Shown one piece after another: positions 1 to 12,240 of a stretch of 64,000 nucleotides of DNA. A program made the position numbers and the translations under genes. Within the stretch, counting starts at the first letter, position 1, and each line of letters opens with the position of its first letter. The stretch covers positions 152,801,187 to 152,865,186 of the forward strand of contig JAUPFV010000001.1 of the NCBI GenBank assembly GCA_036936605.1. Reading direction: 5' to 3'. The notes below the pieces were generated by a model. That model ran no database searches. It had not been told where the DNA came from and was given only the letters and a program-made list of their open reading frames with translations. This DNA comes from Limnanthes douglasii subsp. nivea. Its lineage: Eukaryota > Streptophyta > Magnoliopsida > Brassicales > Limnanthaceae.

Positions 1-540
1 CACCCGAATTACCACCCCTACTAAAAATATTTACTTCTATTTTTCTTATATAATGACTAACTTTATAATGTGATATATCATATCCAAAGATACTATAAAA
101 TTTAAATAAATTTTTTTAAATTGAAAGCTCAAAATATATTTCCAAAAATAGAGAGTGACAAAGTGTTTAGTCTAAAGCGTACGAAAAATTATCTCAAGTT
201 TCGACAAAATATTTGAAAGGAACGTTAGAAAAAAAATAGAAGAGCACTAAATTTAAAAACAAGAGTTTTTTTCTAAAGTTTGTCTTAAACCCAGCTTCAA
301 TTATCTATCAAGTAATTCAAAAAATAAAGAGGATGATCGGAATTGATTAGAATAAGCTAATTTGAGTCATATTATTTTGGGGAAGATGTGAGTATATACC
401 AAAATGGGATTATAAAACTTCAGCATATACTCTGAGAATTTCGTATGCAAACTCAAGGAATTATTAGGATGTACAAAAATTCTAGGTTTTGAGACGGTCT
501 ATTAGGATTATTAGGGATTAGGATCCATTCTTAAATAGCC
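1..540. other. AT-rich left edge, no gene
   Basis: No coding frame with recognisable similarity is visible. The right part is probably the 3' tail of the minus-strand LINE that starts near 541, because readable RNase H sequence stops there. The first bases resemble the end of a hAT-type element but are too short to call. Confidence 0.4.
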
Positions 541-960
541 AGTATCCAATCCTTCAAGGAAGGTGATGACTCTGAGGAAATTAGGAGTCTGATCTTGATT
601 AAAGTCCATGTTTATAGTAGCTTTTAGAGTTTCCTTAGCAATCCAGTATGTTGCCTCATTTTGTTCCCGAAAAATGTGAATAAAGGTCATTGTAGATTAG
701 ATAAGTTTTCGACAGCAACAGATAATAGGCTCTATAAACCAGGGAGTTCTCCCACAAAGAATCATTTCAGTGAGGCTACTAGAATCCGTTTCAATATCTA
801 GCTGAGATATCCCCTTAGAGTGACAAAGAATTAAGGCGTCAAGTAAGGTTGTACACTCAACAACAAGGGATATTATTACCATAAAGGCGACCGTAGCCTA
901 AAATAATGTTACAATTACTATCTCTAACTAATCCACCTCTACTGGATTCACCAAAGAGAT
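541..960 (-). pseudogene. LINE RNase H domain (broken)
   Basis: The 61-residue frame at 697-882 reads VECTTLLDALILCHSKGISQ and then LDIETDSSSL. This is the core of the RNase H domain at the end of plant L1 ORF2 proteins (normally AECxALLxGLxLA...ExDS). Beyond a stop, the same frame continues with HIFREQNEATYWIAKETLK, the usual C-terminal helix. In the family this domain degrades the RNA strand of the RNA-DNA hybrid during target-primed reverse transcription. It is broken by at least one stop and is not functional. Confidence 0.75.
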
Positions 961-1502
961 TACAAGCTTCATCTGAATTGATTTTGTACATGTTAGATTT
1001 AGGATTGATCCAAGTGAGAGGTAGGAGATTATGGGCATGTTAAGATGATTTATGTAGCCTAATGATGGGCCAATATTGTTGTCAATTCCCCAATGACTTC
1101 TTTTGAGAAGGTTAGCACCATCTAGACCAGTGAGAATATGAATTACATGGTCAATCATTGCTTTAGCATTGATGATCTGGTCACTATGCTTCCTTTTATT
1201 CCTTGAAAACCAGATGGGCTAAGCAATAATAGGTGGAAGAATAGACCTGATGTGAATTTCCTTGTTTGTAAACCATTACAAAGACCTCACCAAGTGTGTG
1301 AAGGTTATGTTCCTTGTGATATATATGTTGAAAAAGGTTGTGTAAAAGTTTCAGACACTCCGAACATTCTGGCAGTTTACAAAGACATGGTTTATAATTA
1401 TATAGAATTCTCTAAATGAGGAAGGAGCATTGTTGAGGACTTACTGAGGTCTATGTTTTCTTAAAGCGGTTATAAAAATTTCCTTTGGTTCTTACAAAAT
1501 TC

Positions 1503-1519
1503 CATGTAGTCTTGGTGTT
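1503..1519. repeat. SINE target-site duplication, left copy
   Basis: The 17-bp sequence catgtagtcttggtgtt here is identical to the copy at 1764-1780. The two copies flank the SINE exactly. Confidence 0.95.
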
Positions 1520-1763
1520 TTTTTTTTTTTTTTTTTTTTTCTTTTTTTTTTTTCGGAGGGAACCCGCAGCCGCTACTCAGAGTGCAATGAGTGCGCACAG
1601 GGTAAACCCTCAGTCTGACGCGATAGCCTGCAAACCAACGCCAGAAGGTAAACCACACAAGGTGACAGGCTCAGCCGAGAAAGCGTATGTAGAGGGACTC
1701 GAACTCATGACCTTTTGGTCATAAGAATGTCATACTCAACCAACTCGGCTACCCCCTTGGGGG
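1520..1763 (-). mobile_element. tRNA-derived SINE with poly(A) tail
   Basis: On the minus strand the element starts with a tRNA-like head. Box A reads TAGCCGAGTTGG, a perfect match to the RNA polymerase III A-box consensus, and box B reads AGTTCGAGTCC. A GC-richer body (about 1560-1690) follows and ends in an A-rich tail, seen as the long T run at 1520-1552. Both sides carry the identical 17-bp target duplication catgtagtcttggtgtt (1503-1519 and 1764-1780). Head, body, A tail and duplication define a SINE mobilised by LINE machinery. It lies inside the older LINE relic, so it is the younger insertion. The poly-T run also creates short spurious frames on both strands. Confidence 0.92.
1732..1753 (-). 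promoter_or_regulatory. RNA polymerase III box A of the SINE
   Basis: The minus strand reads TAGCCGAGTTGG, an exact fit to the internal pol III box A. Box B (AGTTCGAGTCC) follows about 40 bases downstream, near 1695-1706. Spacing and order are those of a tRNA promoter. No cloverleaf can be drawn for the whole segment, so this is a SINE head and not a tRNA gene. Confidence 0.8.
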
Positions 1764-1780
1764 CATGTAGTCTTGGTGTT
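1764..1780. repeat. SINE target-site duplication, right copy
   Basis: Perfect 17-bp repeat of 1503-1519. It adjoins the tRNA-like 5' end of the minus-strand SINE. Confidence 0.95.
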
Positions 1781-2283
1781 GTATAGACTATCAAGGGATA
1801 TAACTCAATTAACAGAGTCTGGATTATAGCTAAGGGTTGCTTTCTGAATTTTAAGAATTTTGGAAGAAGTAATAGTGGTTTCCAGCTTGTTCATGTTCCA
1901 TGAACCATTGTCCCAGAATTCCCTGACTTCAGTACCTTCAAACCATGTTTTTCATTAGATTCATTGAATAGATAAATGGTTTAGGAGAGCACCATTTATC
2001 TAACCAAAAGTCCATTCTGCCAGAGCCCGGGTGTCATATAATAAATCTCTCAACACTTCTCTGATATTCCCTAGTTTGATTCAAACTCTAGAGTTTCTTA
2101 TAGGTTTAGACACAGTAATATGATGATGTTTATTATTGTAGATAGAGAAACCCATCTTGGCCCAAAGAGATTTCTGAGATCTAAAATCCAATCATAACTT
2201 ATATGAGAATCCCACTTGAAGCTCTTCAATCTTCCTCATATTTAATCCACCTTCTTCGTAAGGTTTACAAATTTTAGACCAAG

Positions 2284-2520
2284 TTAACTAGTTGATAGAT
2301 AGTTTATTTTCTTTAGATACCAAAGGAATTTATTGTAAAGAGTTCTAATCCTTTGAATAACAACTTTATGGATTAGGGAGTTTTGGATAATGTAGATTGG
2401 GAAGGTAGAGAGTATAGGTTGAATCAATGTGAACCTACCACGGAAAGAAAGAACACTGTTATCCCATTCATAAATTTTATTTCTGATTTTAAAAATTAAG
2501 TCATCATAGTTTTTTATCAT
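2284..2520 (-). pseudogene. LINE RT thumb/connection region (broken)
   Basis: The 78-residue frame contains WDNSVLSFRGRFTLIQPILS and then PIYIIQNSLIHKVVIQRI. This is the region after the RT palm in plant L1 ORF2, where the pattern is typically W...LSxxGRxxLIxxVLxxxPxYxMs. It is one open segment of the larger LINE relic and ends at stops on both sides. Confidence 0.7.
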
Positions 2521-3174
2521 GTTGTTGGTGCTGACTAATCATGCCCAAGTACTTGAAAGGGAGAAGGTTGTGTTTGAACCCTATAATGTTTTCCTGACTG
2601 GTAATCCACTGAGGTAACATTTAAGTTGACAAAATTATCTTAGATTTATCCTTGTTAACAGGCTGGCTAGAATTTTCTTCATAGTGATACAAGAAGGTAT
2701 TGAATTGAGTGATTTGGGAGTTAGCATCATTTCAGAAAATAAGAAGATTGTCTAGATGCTGGACAAGGTATGTTGGAGCTTCCTCTATTCTTTTATCTGG
2801 TAGAAGGATTATCCAATGCTAGCTTTTTACACCTTTAATAAGATATCTCCCAACCAAGATAAAAAGACTATGTGACAAAGGGTCTCCTTATCTTAAACCT
2901 TTATAAGGTTTAAAAAACCCTTTCATCCCCTCATTGATAATGATAGAGAATAAGATATTATCAATACTCTTTTCAATCAGATTTAAGAATCTTGAACCAA
3001 ACCCAAAAGCATCCAAAACACTTATAAAGAAAGGTGTGATCAAGCCTGTCAAAAAATTTAGCCATATCTATTTGCACTAAAATATTGTTGCATGTAGTCT
3101 TTAGGTTTAGGTCATAGCAAAGCTCTTGAGCAATCATAATATTCTCGTGGATGCTCCTACCCTTTTACAAAAGC

Positions 3175-3765
3175 TCATTGCTTGTATGAAATTAGAAGAG
3201 GAAGAACAATAGCAATCATATTGTTTATTACCTTGATGATGATTCTATTAAACATGGTGGTAATGCTAATTGGCCTGAAATCCTTCCAAGATTTTGGTGA
3301 ATTATTTTTAGGGATGAGGCAGATAACTGTAGCATGAACTCCATTAGGAATAGGCATATCCTTGAAGACATCACATATAGTTTCACATAGATCTTTTGAG
3401 ATAATACGCTAGCAAACGTGATAGAATTTTCCATTGATTCCATCAGGAGTTGCAACACAATTAGGATTAACATCTTTGATGATATTATAGAATTCAGATT
3501 CATAAGGTATAGGCATAAGTATTTCATTATCCTCCTCATTGATCAGTTTAGGGATATAGTCAAGAAGAATATTAGAATCCCAAGGGATATGGATATCATA
3601 AAGTAAGTTCTTGAAGTACTCTATTGCTGAATCTCCAATAGACTTTTGATCTTCTAACCAACAACTCCCAGACCATATCCTGTTAATCTTGTTCCCTTTG
3701 TTTCTCTTTTTTACAAAATTATGGAAGAATGCTGTATTTTTGTCACTATCTTTTAGCCAGGTCAA
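3175..3765 (-). pseudogene. LINE reverse transcriptase N-terminal part (broken)
   Basis: The frame at 3409-3765 carries WLKDSDKNTAFFHNFVKKR and, further on, ATPDGINGKFYH, the family's linker into the RT fingers. A second frame at 3175-3357 carries VHATVICLIPKNNSPKSWKD and FRPISITTM, RT motifs 1-2. The two frames overlap in different phases, so at least one frameshift separates them. The encoded enzyme would have copied LINE RNA at the nicked target site. This copy is dead. Confidence 0.8.
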
Positions 3766-4289
3766 ATGAGTTTTCTGCTCCTAATACGCTTCCTTTCTAA
3801 CAAAAAGCATAAGATAAGTTTTTTTAGTAGTACGCAGGAGTTTCTTTTCATCAATAGATCTAGAGGTTTGATAGTTGGATTCCCTGAAATTAATCTCCTC
3901 TTTTACTTACTTAATATAGTCAAAGATATTCCCAAAGACAGTTTTGTTCCATACTTTTAGGTCAGATTTTAGTTTCCTATGTTTAAACCAAAATCTCTGA
4001 AGAAGGTTACCCAATAGATCAACAGACCCTCTTATCTCCACCTTTCTTAGAAGTCTTTATGCATAGTCCACATATTCAGGAACTTAAAAGTATATTTGAT
4101 CTTCTCCAAGTTTGATGATATACAAATACTGATATGAGAGTGATCAGAACGGGTTAGGTGATATAACTGCATTAGGAGACTCAATCTATGATATTTCCAT
4201 TAACTCTAAGAAGAGGCACGTATATGATTTGAGATTTCAACATCAAGGCCTCATATCACCCCGTATGTCCAAGAATCCTTACATAATGT

Positions 4290-7200
4290 TAGGGTTCTCA
4301 GATAATTTTTAAAGAAGGGTGACATTACCTAGTCAGGAGGGAGTTCTTATTACAGTTGAGCAGACATGAATAGAAGTACAAATGTGGCAGATGTTAATGT
4401 TGTAGGAGAATTAACTTTCGATATTGTATTATGAAGTCGGGAGTTCACGAATAATGTTAAATATTTATTCACTCATGGTAGTGGATGCGCCTTCTTTATG
4501 AAATGTAATTTTAGGAAGGTAAAGACTAGATCAAATGCATGTTATGATATAAAAAATACATCAATGTCTTTGCTATGTAATAAAACGGAAGCTATGAGTA
4601 ATTAAAGAAAATCAAAGAACTGTAAGGGAATGTTATGCAACTTTCTCAGTACTTAAAAATAACAATCAAAATGGGCTCTTGTTATCGTGAATTATAAGGA
4701 CAACCCTAGAAATTCCGCACACCTTATCGAGCTAAGGGAGGAGGCAGAAAGTATACAAATGGAAGGAACCAAAGTCTTGAGACTCAACAGAGACAATCAT
4801 ACCAACCTTAGTTATAAAATATTATTTTTAACATAAAAACTTAGGCATATTTGCTTGTACTTTCGATGATGTAACGGGAATCCCAACAAAATTTATATGC
4901 CACAACACATCTATAGATATTAAGTTTATCCAATTAAACAAAAGAGAATATCATACTCCTAACAAAAAAAAAACAAAAGCCATAGTGAATGAAATAAATA
5001 GATTTTAAAAAAGTAGCTCACATAAGGGACTCCTACTATTCAATGTGGACAACAAACCCAATGCTAGTGAAGAAAAAGGGAAATGGAGAATTTGTGTAGA
5101 CTTCACTGACTTAAATAAATCATTTATGAAAGACATTTTTCCCTTTCAAAAATTGATCAATTAGTTGGCCTAACGTCTAGGAATAAAATGTATTTTTTAT
5201 GGATGCATATTAAGGATACAACCAGATCCCTAATGCATAAAGATTACCAAAGAACACTGGGACATCATTGATACATAATAATTCCCTTTAGACTAAAGAA
5301 CATTAGGGCTAGATATCAACAACTTGTAAATAAAAATTTGCAATACAGATTAGTCGAAACCTACAAGCTTATAGTGATGATATGCTTGTTACTAACATTC
5401 AAGACGAGGATTATTTGGCTGACTTGAAGCTCAATCTAAAGACGTTAACCTCTAATATAAGTTCTGGTAAATTATTGGGTACATAGTCAGCGAGAAAGGT
5501 ATATAATCATAGCATACACAATTATCAAACTTAGGAGACATGGATCCTCTAATAAACATAAAAATACAAATACGAGTAGGAAGACTTACTATACTAGATA
5601 GATTCATCTCAAGATATTTAAACAACTATCATTATGTCTTCAGGTGTTAAAAGGAGTCAAGAAGTTCAATTAAGCTGCGGGTTGTGAAGAAGCCTTTTAA
5701 AAAATAAAAAAGTTAATGACTTATCTTGAGGTATTAGTAAATTTGAAGCCATATGAGTCTTTACTCATTTACTTAGCAATTTTGGATTTTATTATTGAAG
5801 CAAGCCCTAACTAGATGTTGAAACTAGATATTTACAATTTTTAAAAAACCATTAGCATTAGTAGTTGCAGCTAGGAAGATGAGATCTTACTTTTATGCTC
5901 ACACAATTATAACACAAACCACGTCCCCCTTAAGAAATGTATTGTAAAAAACATATGTATTTCTAAGGTTGACTATATGGTAAATTAAGTTATATAATAT
6001 GATATATAGTGTGAATTAATAAGTACAATTAAGGCTCAAGCCTTAGCAGACTTTGTAACTGAATTCCAATTATAAATACCTACACTTTCACAAGACCAAA
6101 CATAATCCACTTGAAAAGTAAAAACTGATGGAGGAAGTAATAATTTAGGCTCCGACATAGAAGTTTGATTAATTTCTCCAGCAGGGGAAATTTTGAGTCA
6201 ATCCATAAAATTTGGTTTCCCTACTTTTAAAAATGAGAAACAATTATGAGACTGCAATAACAAGACTTTGGCTAGCAAAAATATATTGAGCTAAAAGATT
6301 TAAGTCACTCACAGGCACCTAGTGGTAATCAACCATGCTTTAGGGAAAACAAAAGCTAACAAATAAAACCTCATATAATGTCTAAAGAAACTTCGGCAAC
6401 ATGCATCTCTATTTGAGAATGTCATTATTGAACAAGTAGCAAAATTTGAAAATGCAGGTTGCGGATGCCTTGGCTTCTTATGTTTGTGCTATCATAACAT
6501 CATGAGCAATCCTCCAAGAAACATTATCCATCATCCTACCCAACATGTTAATTTCAAAAAGTTTTGGCTTTTGGATTTATGATAATTGAGTGGAAGAAAC
6601 AAAAAATAAGAATGGGAGACTCTTACTAAAAATATCTTATATAAGAAGACTTCCATAATATAAGATCAAATTCAAATGTATAAAAATTAAGTCAACAAGA
6701 TATAGGTCGATAGTTGATACTTACATAAACTAAGACTCATTAAAAAATTATGAGATGTCTTGGTTTGGACGAAGTAGCCTTTTTAGCATTATGGAGAAAT
6801 AAGTTCCCATTGTGGCTACAATAATTTACATTGAAAATATTTACTCCAAATATACTATTGGACTGCGATTATGGAGGATGCAAAGAAGTTTGTAAATAAT
6901 TGTGACACTTGCTAGTGTTTTTTAAACTCAATGCAAGATTGCATTGGTAATTTCTTTTTTATAGACGGTACCTTGACATTTTAAGGTCCTTACCAAAAGC
7001 CTTAAGATGAAGGAAATTTGTATTAGTAGATGCATAATACTTCTAGAAGTGGGTAGAGGCCCAACCACTTGTATAAATCACAGTACATAAAGTCATTAAC
7101 TTCCTCATGTGAAACATATATTGTACATACGGGATACAAAAAATTATCATAATGAATAATAAAACTCAATTATATAACGAAAAACTAAATGTTTATGTGC

Positions 7201-7720
7201 CGGAAGAGGTATAAAACTTCATCCATGGAAAAATGGGTAAGTAGAGGTAACCAATAGAATAATAACATATGGTATAAAAAAATGTTGGAACGAGCATTAG
7301 AAGGTTGACATGACTTTATGCAAGTGGTTTTATGCTCATAGAGAACCACATCAAGATCTACAAAAGTTGAAATGACTTTTACTTTGGTATATAGAATGGA
7401 GGCAGTAGTTCCAGCTGGTTAAAGAGCACAAACTTGATGTGATTGAAAAAGAGAGTAAGATCTTACTTGATATTAGAGAATTACAAACCTTGATGAGCAA
7501 TAGATACAATTCCCAAGTATATTTCAAAAGCTCTGAGGTGGAAGATAAATTTCTTAGGAGAGTATTAGTTTACACAAAATATAAAAGTCTTGACAACTTA
7601 GGCCTAAACTGGGAATGTTCATATACAATCTAATTAAAGGTAAATCTAAGAACATACGGATTACTAGATGAGGGAGGAAACCAAATTCTGGCATCCTTAA
7701 AATATGGAGCACCTAAAGCT
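4290..7720 (+). mobile_element. Ty3/gypsy Tat-lineage pol relic (element 1)
   Basis: A decayed polyprotein in the order PR, RT, RH, aRH, INT. The PR end reads VVDAPSL and NVILGR (about 4480-4520). RT has KGKWRICVDFTDLNKSF (about 5085-5140). RH has EEAF and KPLALVVAARKMRSYFYAH (about 5690-5900). A second RNase H starts KTDGGSNNLGS (about 6121). INT has a CDTC-type zinc site near 6900 and a C-terminal end at 7439-7633. A second (archaeal-type) RNase H between RH and INT is the hallmark of the plant Tat lineage. Many stops and shifts are present. No LTR, primer site or gag was recognised, so the 5' part is missing. Confidence 0.8.
7439..7633 (+). pseudogene. Integrase C-terminal segment of element 1
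   Basis: The 64-residue frame reads RYNSQVYFKSSEVEDKFLRR and then VLVYTKYKS...LGLNWECSYTI. This matches the end of Tat-type integrases, which commonly read RYNxxVxxRxFxxGDLVLRR...LGxNWEGPYxI. It is an isolated open piece of the dead pol. The same segment occurs in element 3 (minus strand, about 52.7-52.9 kb) and element 4 (63532-63744). Confidence 0.75.
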
Positions 7721-8199
7721 TTAACAATTCAGTTCAAACTTCATTTATTTATTTTATTGTTGATCTAACGTTTTATTAAACTTTTATTTATGATGTAATC
7801 TTTTTTACCTTGATGATATATTTTCGATGAGGCATCAAACATTAATAGATTTTTTTTTGTCATTTACAAAGTCTTAGATGATGTATCATTAATAAATATT
7901 CAATACGTCTTTGACCTCATCAAGCAAAGATAAAGCAAAATAAAGGTGATTTAAAAAGTAATCCTCAAGACTCATAAAAGTATCCCAATCTATCAAATAA
8001 ACAAATAAGATTATGATGATTCAAAATTAATCCTTGGTATGGCAGGGAGTCTAAGTATTGAATACAAACATAACAAAACTATGTATGGATAATTTACAAA
8101 GCACAGTTCTATAACACGTTAAAGAATCATAAACCCTTCAAACAAAACAAAAAAAATAAAATATGGATAGTTCTAGACCTAATCCAAAAAGAGGGCCCG

Positions 8200-10100
8200 T
8201 GCATTTCTTCTTTAAAATTTGTTGCCTTTAAAATTGATCACTGTGATATGAATAACAACTATTAGGCAACATAAGTTATTTTTTCCAGAAAACAAAAAAA
8301 AACGCTTAAGGAAGAAAATATAAAATATCCTTAGTACAAGCAAAAGAAGAAAAACATATGCGATAAAACAACAAACAAAACAAAGTATAAAAGTACAATA
8401 CAAACAAAGATATGAAGAATCAGAGGTTGACTATGAGGAATCAAAAATTTATTTCCTCAATAATGAATTACATCCTCATTCTCTGCATAATAAATTATAG
8501 CTTCATTTCATAAAGCATGAATTACATCTTCATTCTATGAATGATGATCCTCAACTTCATTCATGATGTTTGTTAAAATAAAGGAACGTTAGTCTCTTAA
8601 GTAGTAGGAGTATTATTTGGATTACGAGAATCAACATAAGAAACGTTTTCCTTGCTAACGTCTGAATGAGAGGCTCAGCCAACCCTCTGATTTTATGCTT
8701 CAAGAAGAAGCTCAAGCACTGCAAATCCACCCTTCACAAGAGTATAAAAAGGTATGATTTCTCCATGGGAGCTTCTCCATCTAACATCATCTAAAATTTC
8801 TTCTTGTGGAACATAATTTCACAAATAATTTAATTTAATTTCATAATAGTCTTCATGAAAAGAAAAAAACCAACTTATTTTTAGCTTCATTCATTGCTTC
8901 ATTAGCGACCTTTTTCATACAAATCGTTACCTGAAATCTAGCATGTTCTAAATGCTCAGCCTGAAGATTCTTTGCTAAAATACCTTACTGAACCGATGAT
9001 TAATTCAAACTATATTGTAGTATCTCCCTCCTAGTCTCAAAATTTCAACTATATTGCATTTTATCCCTCTCATTTTGAAGTTGTTATTCTTACTGTATTT
9101 TAGCAGAATAATTCTTCAGCTTAGTTTGATGCTTTATCTAAAAAACGGCAAGCTCGGCCTTCAAATGTGATTTATCCCTGAAATTGTCTACAACCTAGTC
9201 CTCAATTTCTTCCTTTATTAATTTTAGCTTGAGTTTTAACCTTCAGTTCTTGGCTACTCATAAATGGCTCTGCTACAACCTTTAGCAAGGGCCAAAGATC
9301 ATGAACAATATGGGTTGAACTTTCATAAGCTTGATTCGGCATTATAAATGCATTGTAAGTAAAAAATGAAAAACAATTGTTTGAACCCCCAACTCTATTT
9401 TCCTCTTGGCTAAATCTATAAGGCCAAGGTAATTTAGAAGCATTCTCTTGCGAACTAAAGTTGCAAAGTCACTAAATACTTCAGAAACCTGCTCCAGAAA
9501 GAAAGACCTACGTATGGAATCTAGATAACTTTTAATGAGCCAAAGTTTATTGATAGGTTATTTCAAATGATTTCTATTAAATATGTTCTCTATGTTATTT
9601 TTGTTAGTTTCTATGGAAATTTGAACAAACTTATCCAATTTGTTTTCTTTAAGAGCTCTATCATCACTAGATTTGTACGTATCATAATATATATAAATTT
9701 CCAATGATTATCCAAAGATTATGAAGTTATCATAATGTTTTTAACTCATAAATATCATGCTAACAAAGTAACCTATGCATAGCTCATAGTGCACAAATAT
9801 AATTTGTATCCCCCTCTTCAATATTATCAACACTTTCAAAAGAATGCACAATGATTTCTAAAGTAGTGTTCGAGATATTACCTTTAATTTGGTTGAACAC
9901 TAATTGTGTTATAAAATGACTAATTTCAAATAATCTTTTATTTGATCCATGTCATATCTCGACTAAAAAATGCATCTTAACCCCAAAAACTCAAAGTTAA
10001 GCTTACTCGTACTAACAAAATGCTTTTGGTTGGAATGAGCGCTCTCCACCCGGTTAATGATCATGTTTCTGGAATGTAAAATTTGTTAGTTTTCTACGTG
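8200..10100 (-). pseudogene. Antisense ORF remnant downstream of element 1 pol
   Basis: Opposite to pol and just past INT, the minus strand reads as a broken protein. Around 9100-9240 it has a charged coiled-coil-like stretch (KEEIED, then DKSHLKAELAVF and IKHQTKLKNYSAKIQ). Near 8740-8780 it reads EIIPFYTL. Near 8450-8560 there is an acidic, repetitive C-terminal part (NEDVIH and NEAIIYYAENEDVIHY). The EIIPFYTL motif matches DEIPFHTL at the end of the antisense ORF of element 3, also after a coiled coil and before an acidic tail. Additional ORFs, some antisense, between INT and the 3' LTR are known in plant Tat elements, but their function is not established. Boundaries are approximate. Confidence 0.55.
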
Positions 10101-12215
10101 AAAACTTTGTCAATGTAAATAATAAATCAAGATTTTTCAGTGTATTTGCTTTATAATAATTTGTATCTCATATTTCATCTCATTCCGATTGTTGTCGAAT
10201 TCATGTTCAGTCTTCGAATACATTATAGCATTCAAGAAACCTATAAAGTAATCCAAAACACATTTCTTCTTCGTGTGCTTCTTCGTATTTGTAAAAATGT
10301 TTATGTCGATATGTTATTAACATAGCATGTGTGTTTATTTTTAAAACATATTTTCTAAAGCATGAACCAATACTAAGTCTTTATCCGTCAAAACGACGAC
10401 TTGTTCTTCGATCAATGAAACTTCCCTCAACGACTGCATAGTCTAATACCCAATTGAAATTTTTAAATTTCTCCTCGGGTATACAAAGAAAATATTTGTA
10501 ATGATATCATTTTTATCTTTGCTGGACTTGTTCAATTCAAACTAATTTAATATTTGTAGTCTGTCCAACATGTATTGCAATTATAGCCAAACAAATTTCT
10601 CCACATACCAGTATTTTTGTAAGAGGTGTACACAGTGGACATGCTTAAGATATCTAGAGTGAGCGTCAATGAAGGTGAAAAATATTTAGAGTGACCGTCA
10701 ACGAAGGTGAAAAAGTGTACAAATGCAATTTTTTTTAAAGTATATCGCATACGAACGACCTTCTAAGTGTTTCATTATTGGATTGTTGTGCATCTTACGT
10801 ATAACCATTAAGAACCATTGATCTGGAGTGACAAAATTTCCAACTTGAAGGTACATCCACCTTTTTTTATCTAATCGAATTTCTCATAAAATTCTTTAGA
10901 TTACTTAAGCTTTTATACCATATATATTTGACATTTTAATATGGTAGCCAACCCATTTTCTTAACGCTTTTTCTTAACATCCTCACATAATTTGTTTTGG
11001 AAAAAAAATGGCTATAATCTATAGACAATTCAAGTTTAACTCAATTTGTATATTTTTCCTTCTTGGAACCTTAGTACGGGAGGTACTTAGGCCCGGTACA
11101 AGGAGTACTCACCTTTTTATCACTGTCAATTTTCTTTTTAACAAATCTATTAAGAATATCGGATCGTATTATAATTGATTGTATTTAGTTATTGTAAATA
11201 GTTGGTGTAATAATAAAATAATTAAATTTAAAATGAATTTTTTTTAGTGTTGAATAATAATATATTAGTATTATTAATTTTTATCATACAAATATTAGAT
11301 TGGTCTATTCGGATTTACGAATCCAATTAGTTATAAGCACCGTATTTTCAAATGTTAGGTCGGATCTAAAAGATATATACATATTTGGCTTAATAAAGTC
11401 TTCAGTTTCTAAAGAAACGAAAGAATCATATTTGTCTTTTTTAAACAATTCACACTCTTTAAGCTCAAAGATCAAACAATTCAAGTTGATATTATCCCTT
11501 ATTCTTTTAAGGGATCCTATCAAAAAGACATATACGTATGTTCATACGAGAATCAAAAAGGGCAAAAATATGGTTTGAGTTAATATGTTTTACTATTCTA
11601 CTAGCTTTAACATCTTAGGATTTATTGTATAAGAGAGTTTAATGATAGACATGTATAAAATGATATGATATTTTTCTAAGATATAATAGTAGTTGATGCA
11701 AACACGTTGGTTTTTGTATTATTAATATGGAAGATTAATTAAAGTTTTGATTCGGGAGAATGCATCTTATACTTTGATAAGGGTGAAATCTGTTCACTCT
11801 AATAACATTAGTTGTTAAGAGATTAAGTTCAATGGATTGTGACTTCACAGTAAAAAAAGAAGAAGTTGTGAAAGATTAAGGGTGAAATATGATCACTCTA
11901 ATAACATTAATTGTTAAGAGATTAAGTTCAATGGATTGTGACTTCATAGTAAAAAAAGAAGAAGTTGTGAAAGATAGGTATGATGACATGTTTAGCATCA
12001 CGTTAAAAAGAACTGATGTAAAATATTAAATGCCCAAATATAAACGCTTCACTTCTCTTAGCATAATCTTATTGCTATCATTAAGAAACCCGTTCATGTA
12101 GGAACAATATTTTGGAATAACAAATCTATTAATGTTATGCTAAGGTTTATCTTTATATTATATTATATTTTTTAATACTAACATTTAGATCTCTCTAAAC
12201 CAAAATTAGTCATAC
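10101..12215. other. Non-coding stretch, probably including a decayed 5' LTR
   Basis: No recognisable protein is encoded. Two overlapping small frames at 11300-11578 show no family features. The right end abuts a primer-binding-site-like sequence at about 12221, so the final several hundred bases are probably the 5' LTR of element 2. The LTR start and a matching 3' LTR were not found. A 99-bp tandem duplication lies inside. Confidence 0.4.
11781..11976. repeat. 99-bp tandem duplication (2 copies)
   Basis: Unit 1 begins at 11781 and unit 2 at 11880, both starting gggtgaaat. They share long identical blocks, including gttaagagattaagttcaat and agaagaagttgtgaaagat, with only a few substitutions. 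If the flanking sequence is an LTR, this is an internal LTR duplication. Confidence 0.9.
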
Positions 12216-12217
12216 CA

Positions 12218-12240
12218 GCTTAGCATCGTATGTGGGAAGG
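12218..12240 (+). promoter_or_regulatory. Possible primer binding site of element 2
   Basis: The sequence TAGCATCGTATGTGGGAAGG resembles primer binding sites of plant Ty3 elements, which pair with a tRNA 3' end and commonly begin TGGC. It is followed by about 80 bp and then gag-like reading frames. The assignment comes from resemblance and position only. Confidence 0.45.

Larger units (their letters stand above)
541..4275 (-). mobile_element. Degenerate plant L1-type LINE (ORF2 remnant)
   Basis: Reading the minus strand from 4275 down gives, in the usual ORF2 order, an endonuclease C-terminal end (SDHSHIS near 4150), the linker with FLNMWTMHKDF and KVWNKTVFGNIF (about 3900-4080), WLKDSDKNTAFFH (3765), the RT palm start (PKSWKDFRPISITTM, about 3250-3310), the RT thumb and connection (2284-2520), and an RNase H with the ending HIFREQNEA (about 640). 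Stops and frameshifts are numerous, so it encodes nothing now. The RT catalytic site reads HLDN near 2755 where plant L1 elements have FADD, so both active aspartates are disturbed. A SINE sits between the RT and RNase H parts. The family assignment rests on motif order. The outer ends and target duplication were not found. Confidence 0.85.

Noticed and set aside
1..23. Possible hAT terminus (cacccgaattaccacccctac)
   Set aside because: It resembles hAT ends when reversed, but only about 20 bases are visible and there is no partner or duplication in the window.
1470..1724. Overlapping frames on both strands with poly-Phe or poly-Lys runs
   Set aside because: They are produced by the A tail and body of the SINE and do not encode a protein.
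1690..1760. Possible tRNA gene on the minus strand
   Set aside because: Boxes A and B are good, but the acceptor stem does not close and an unrelated body with a poly(A) tail follows. Flanking duplications show it is a SINE.
11300..11578. 92-residue plus frame overlapping a 72-residue minus frame
   Set aside because: No motif or repeat support on either strand. Both frames lie in likely LTR or spacer DNA and appear to be chance.
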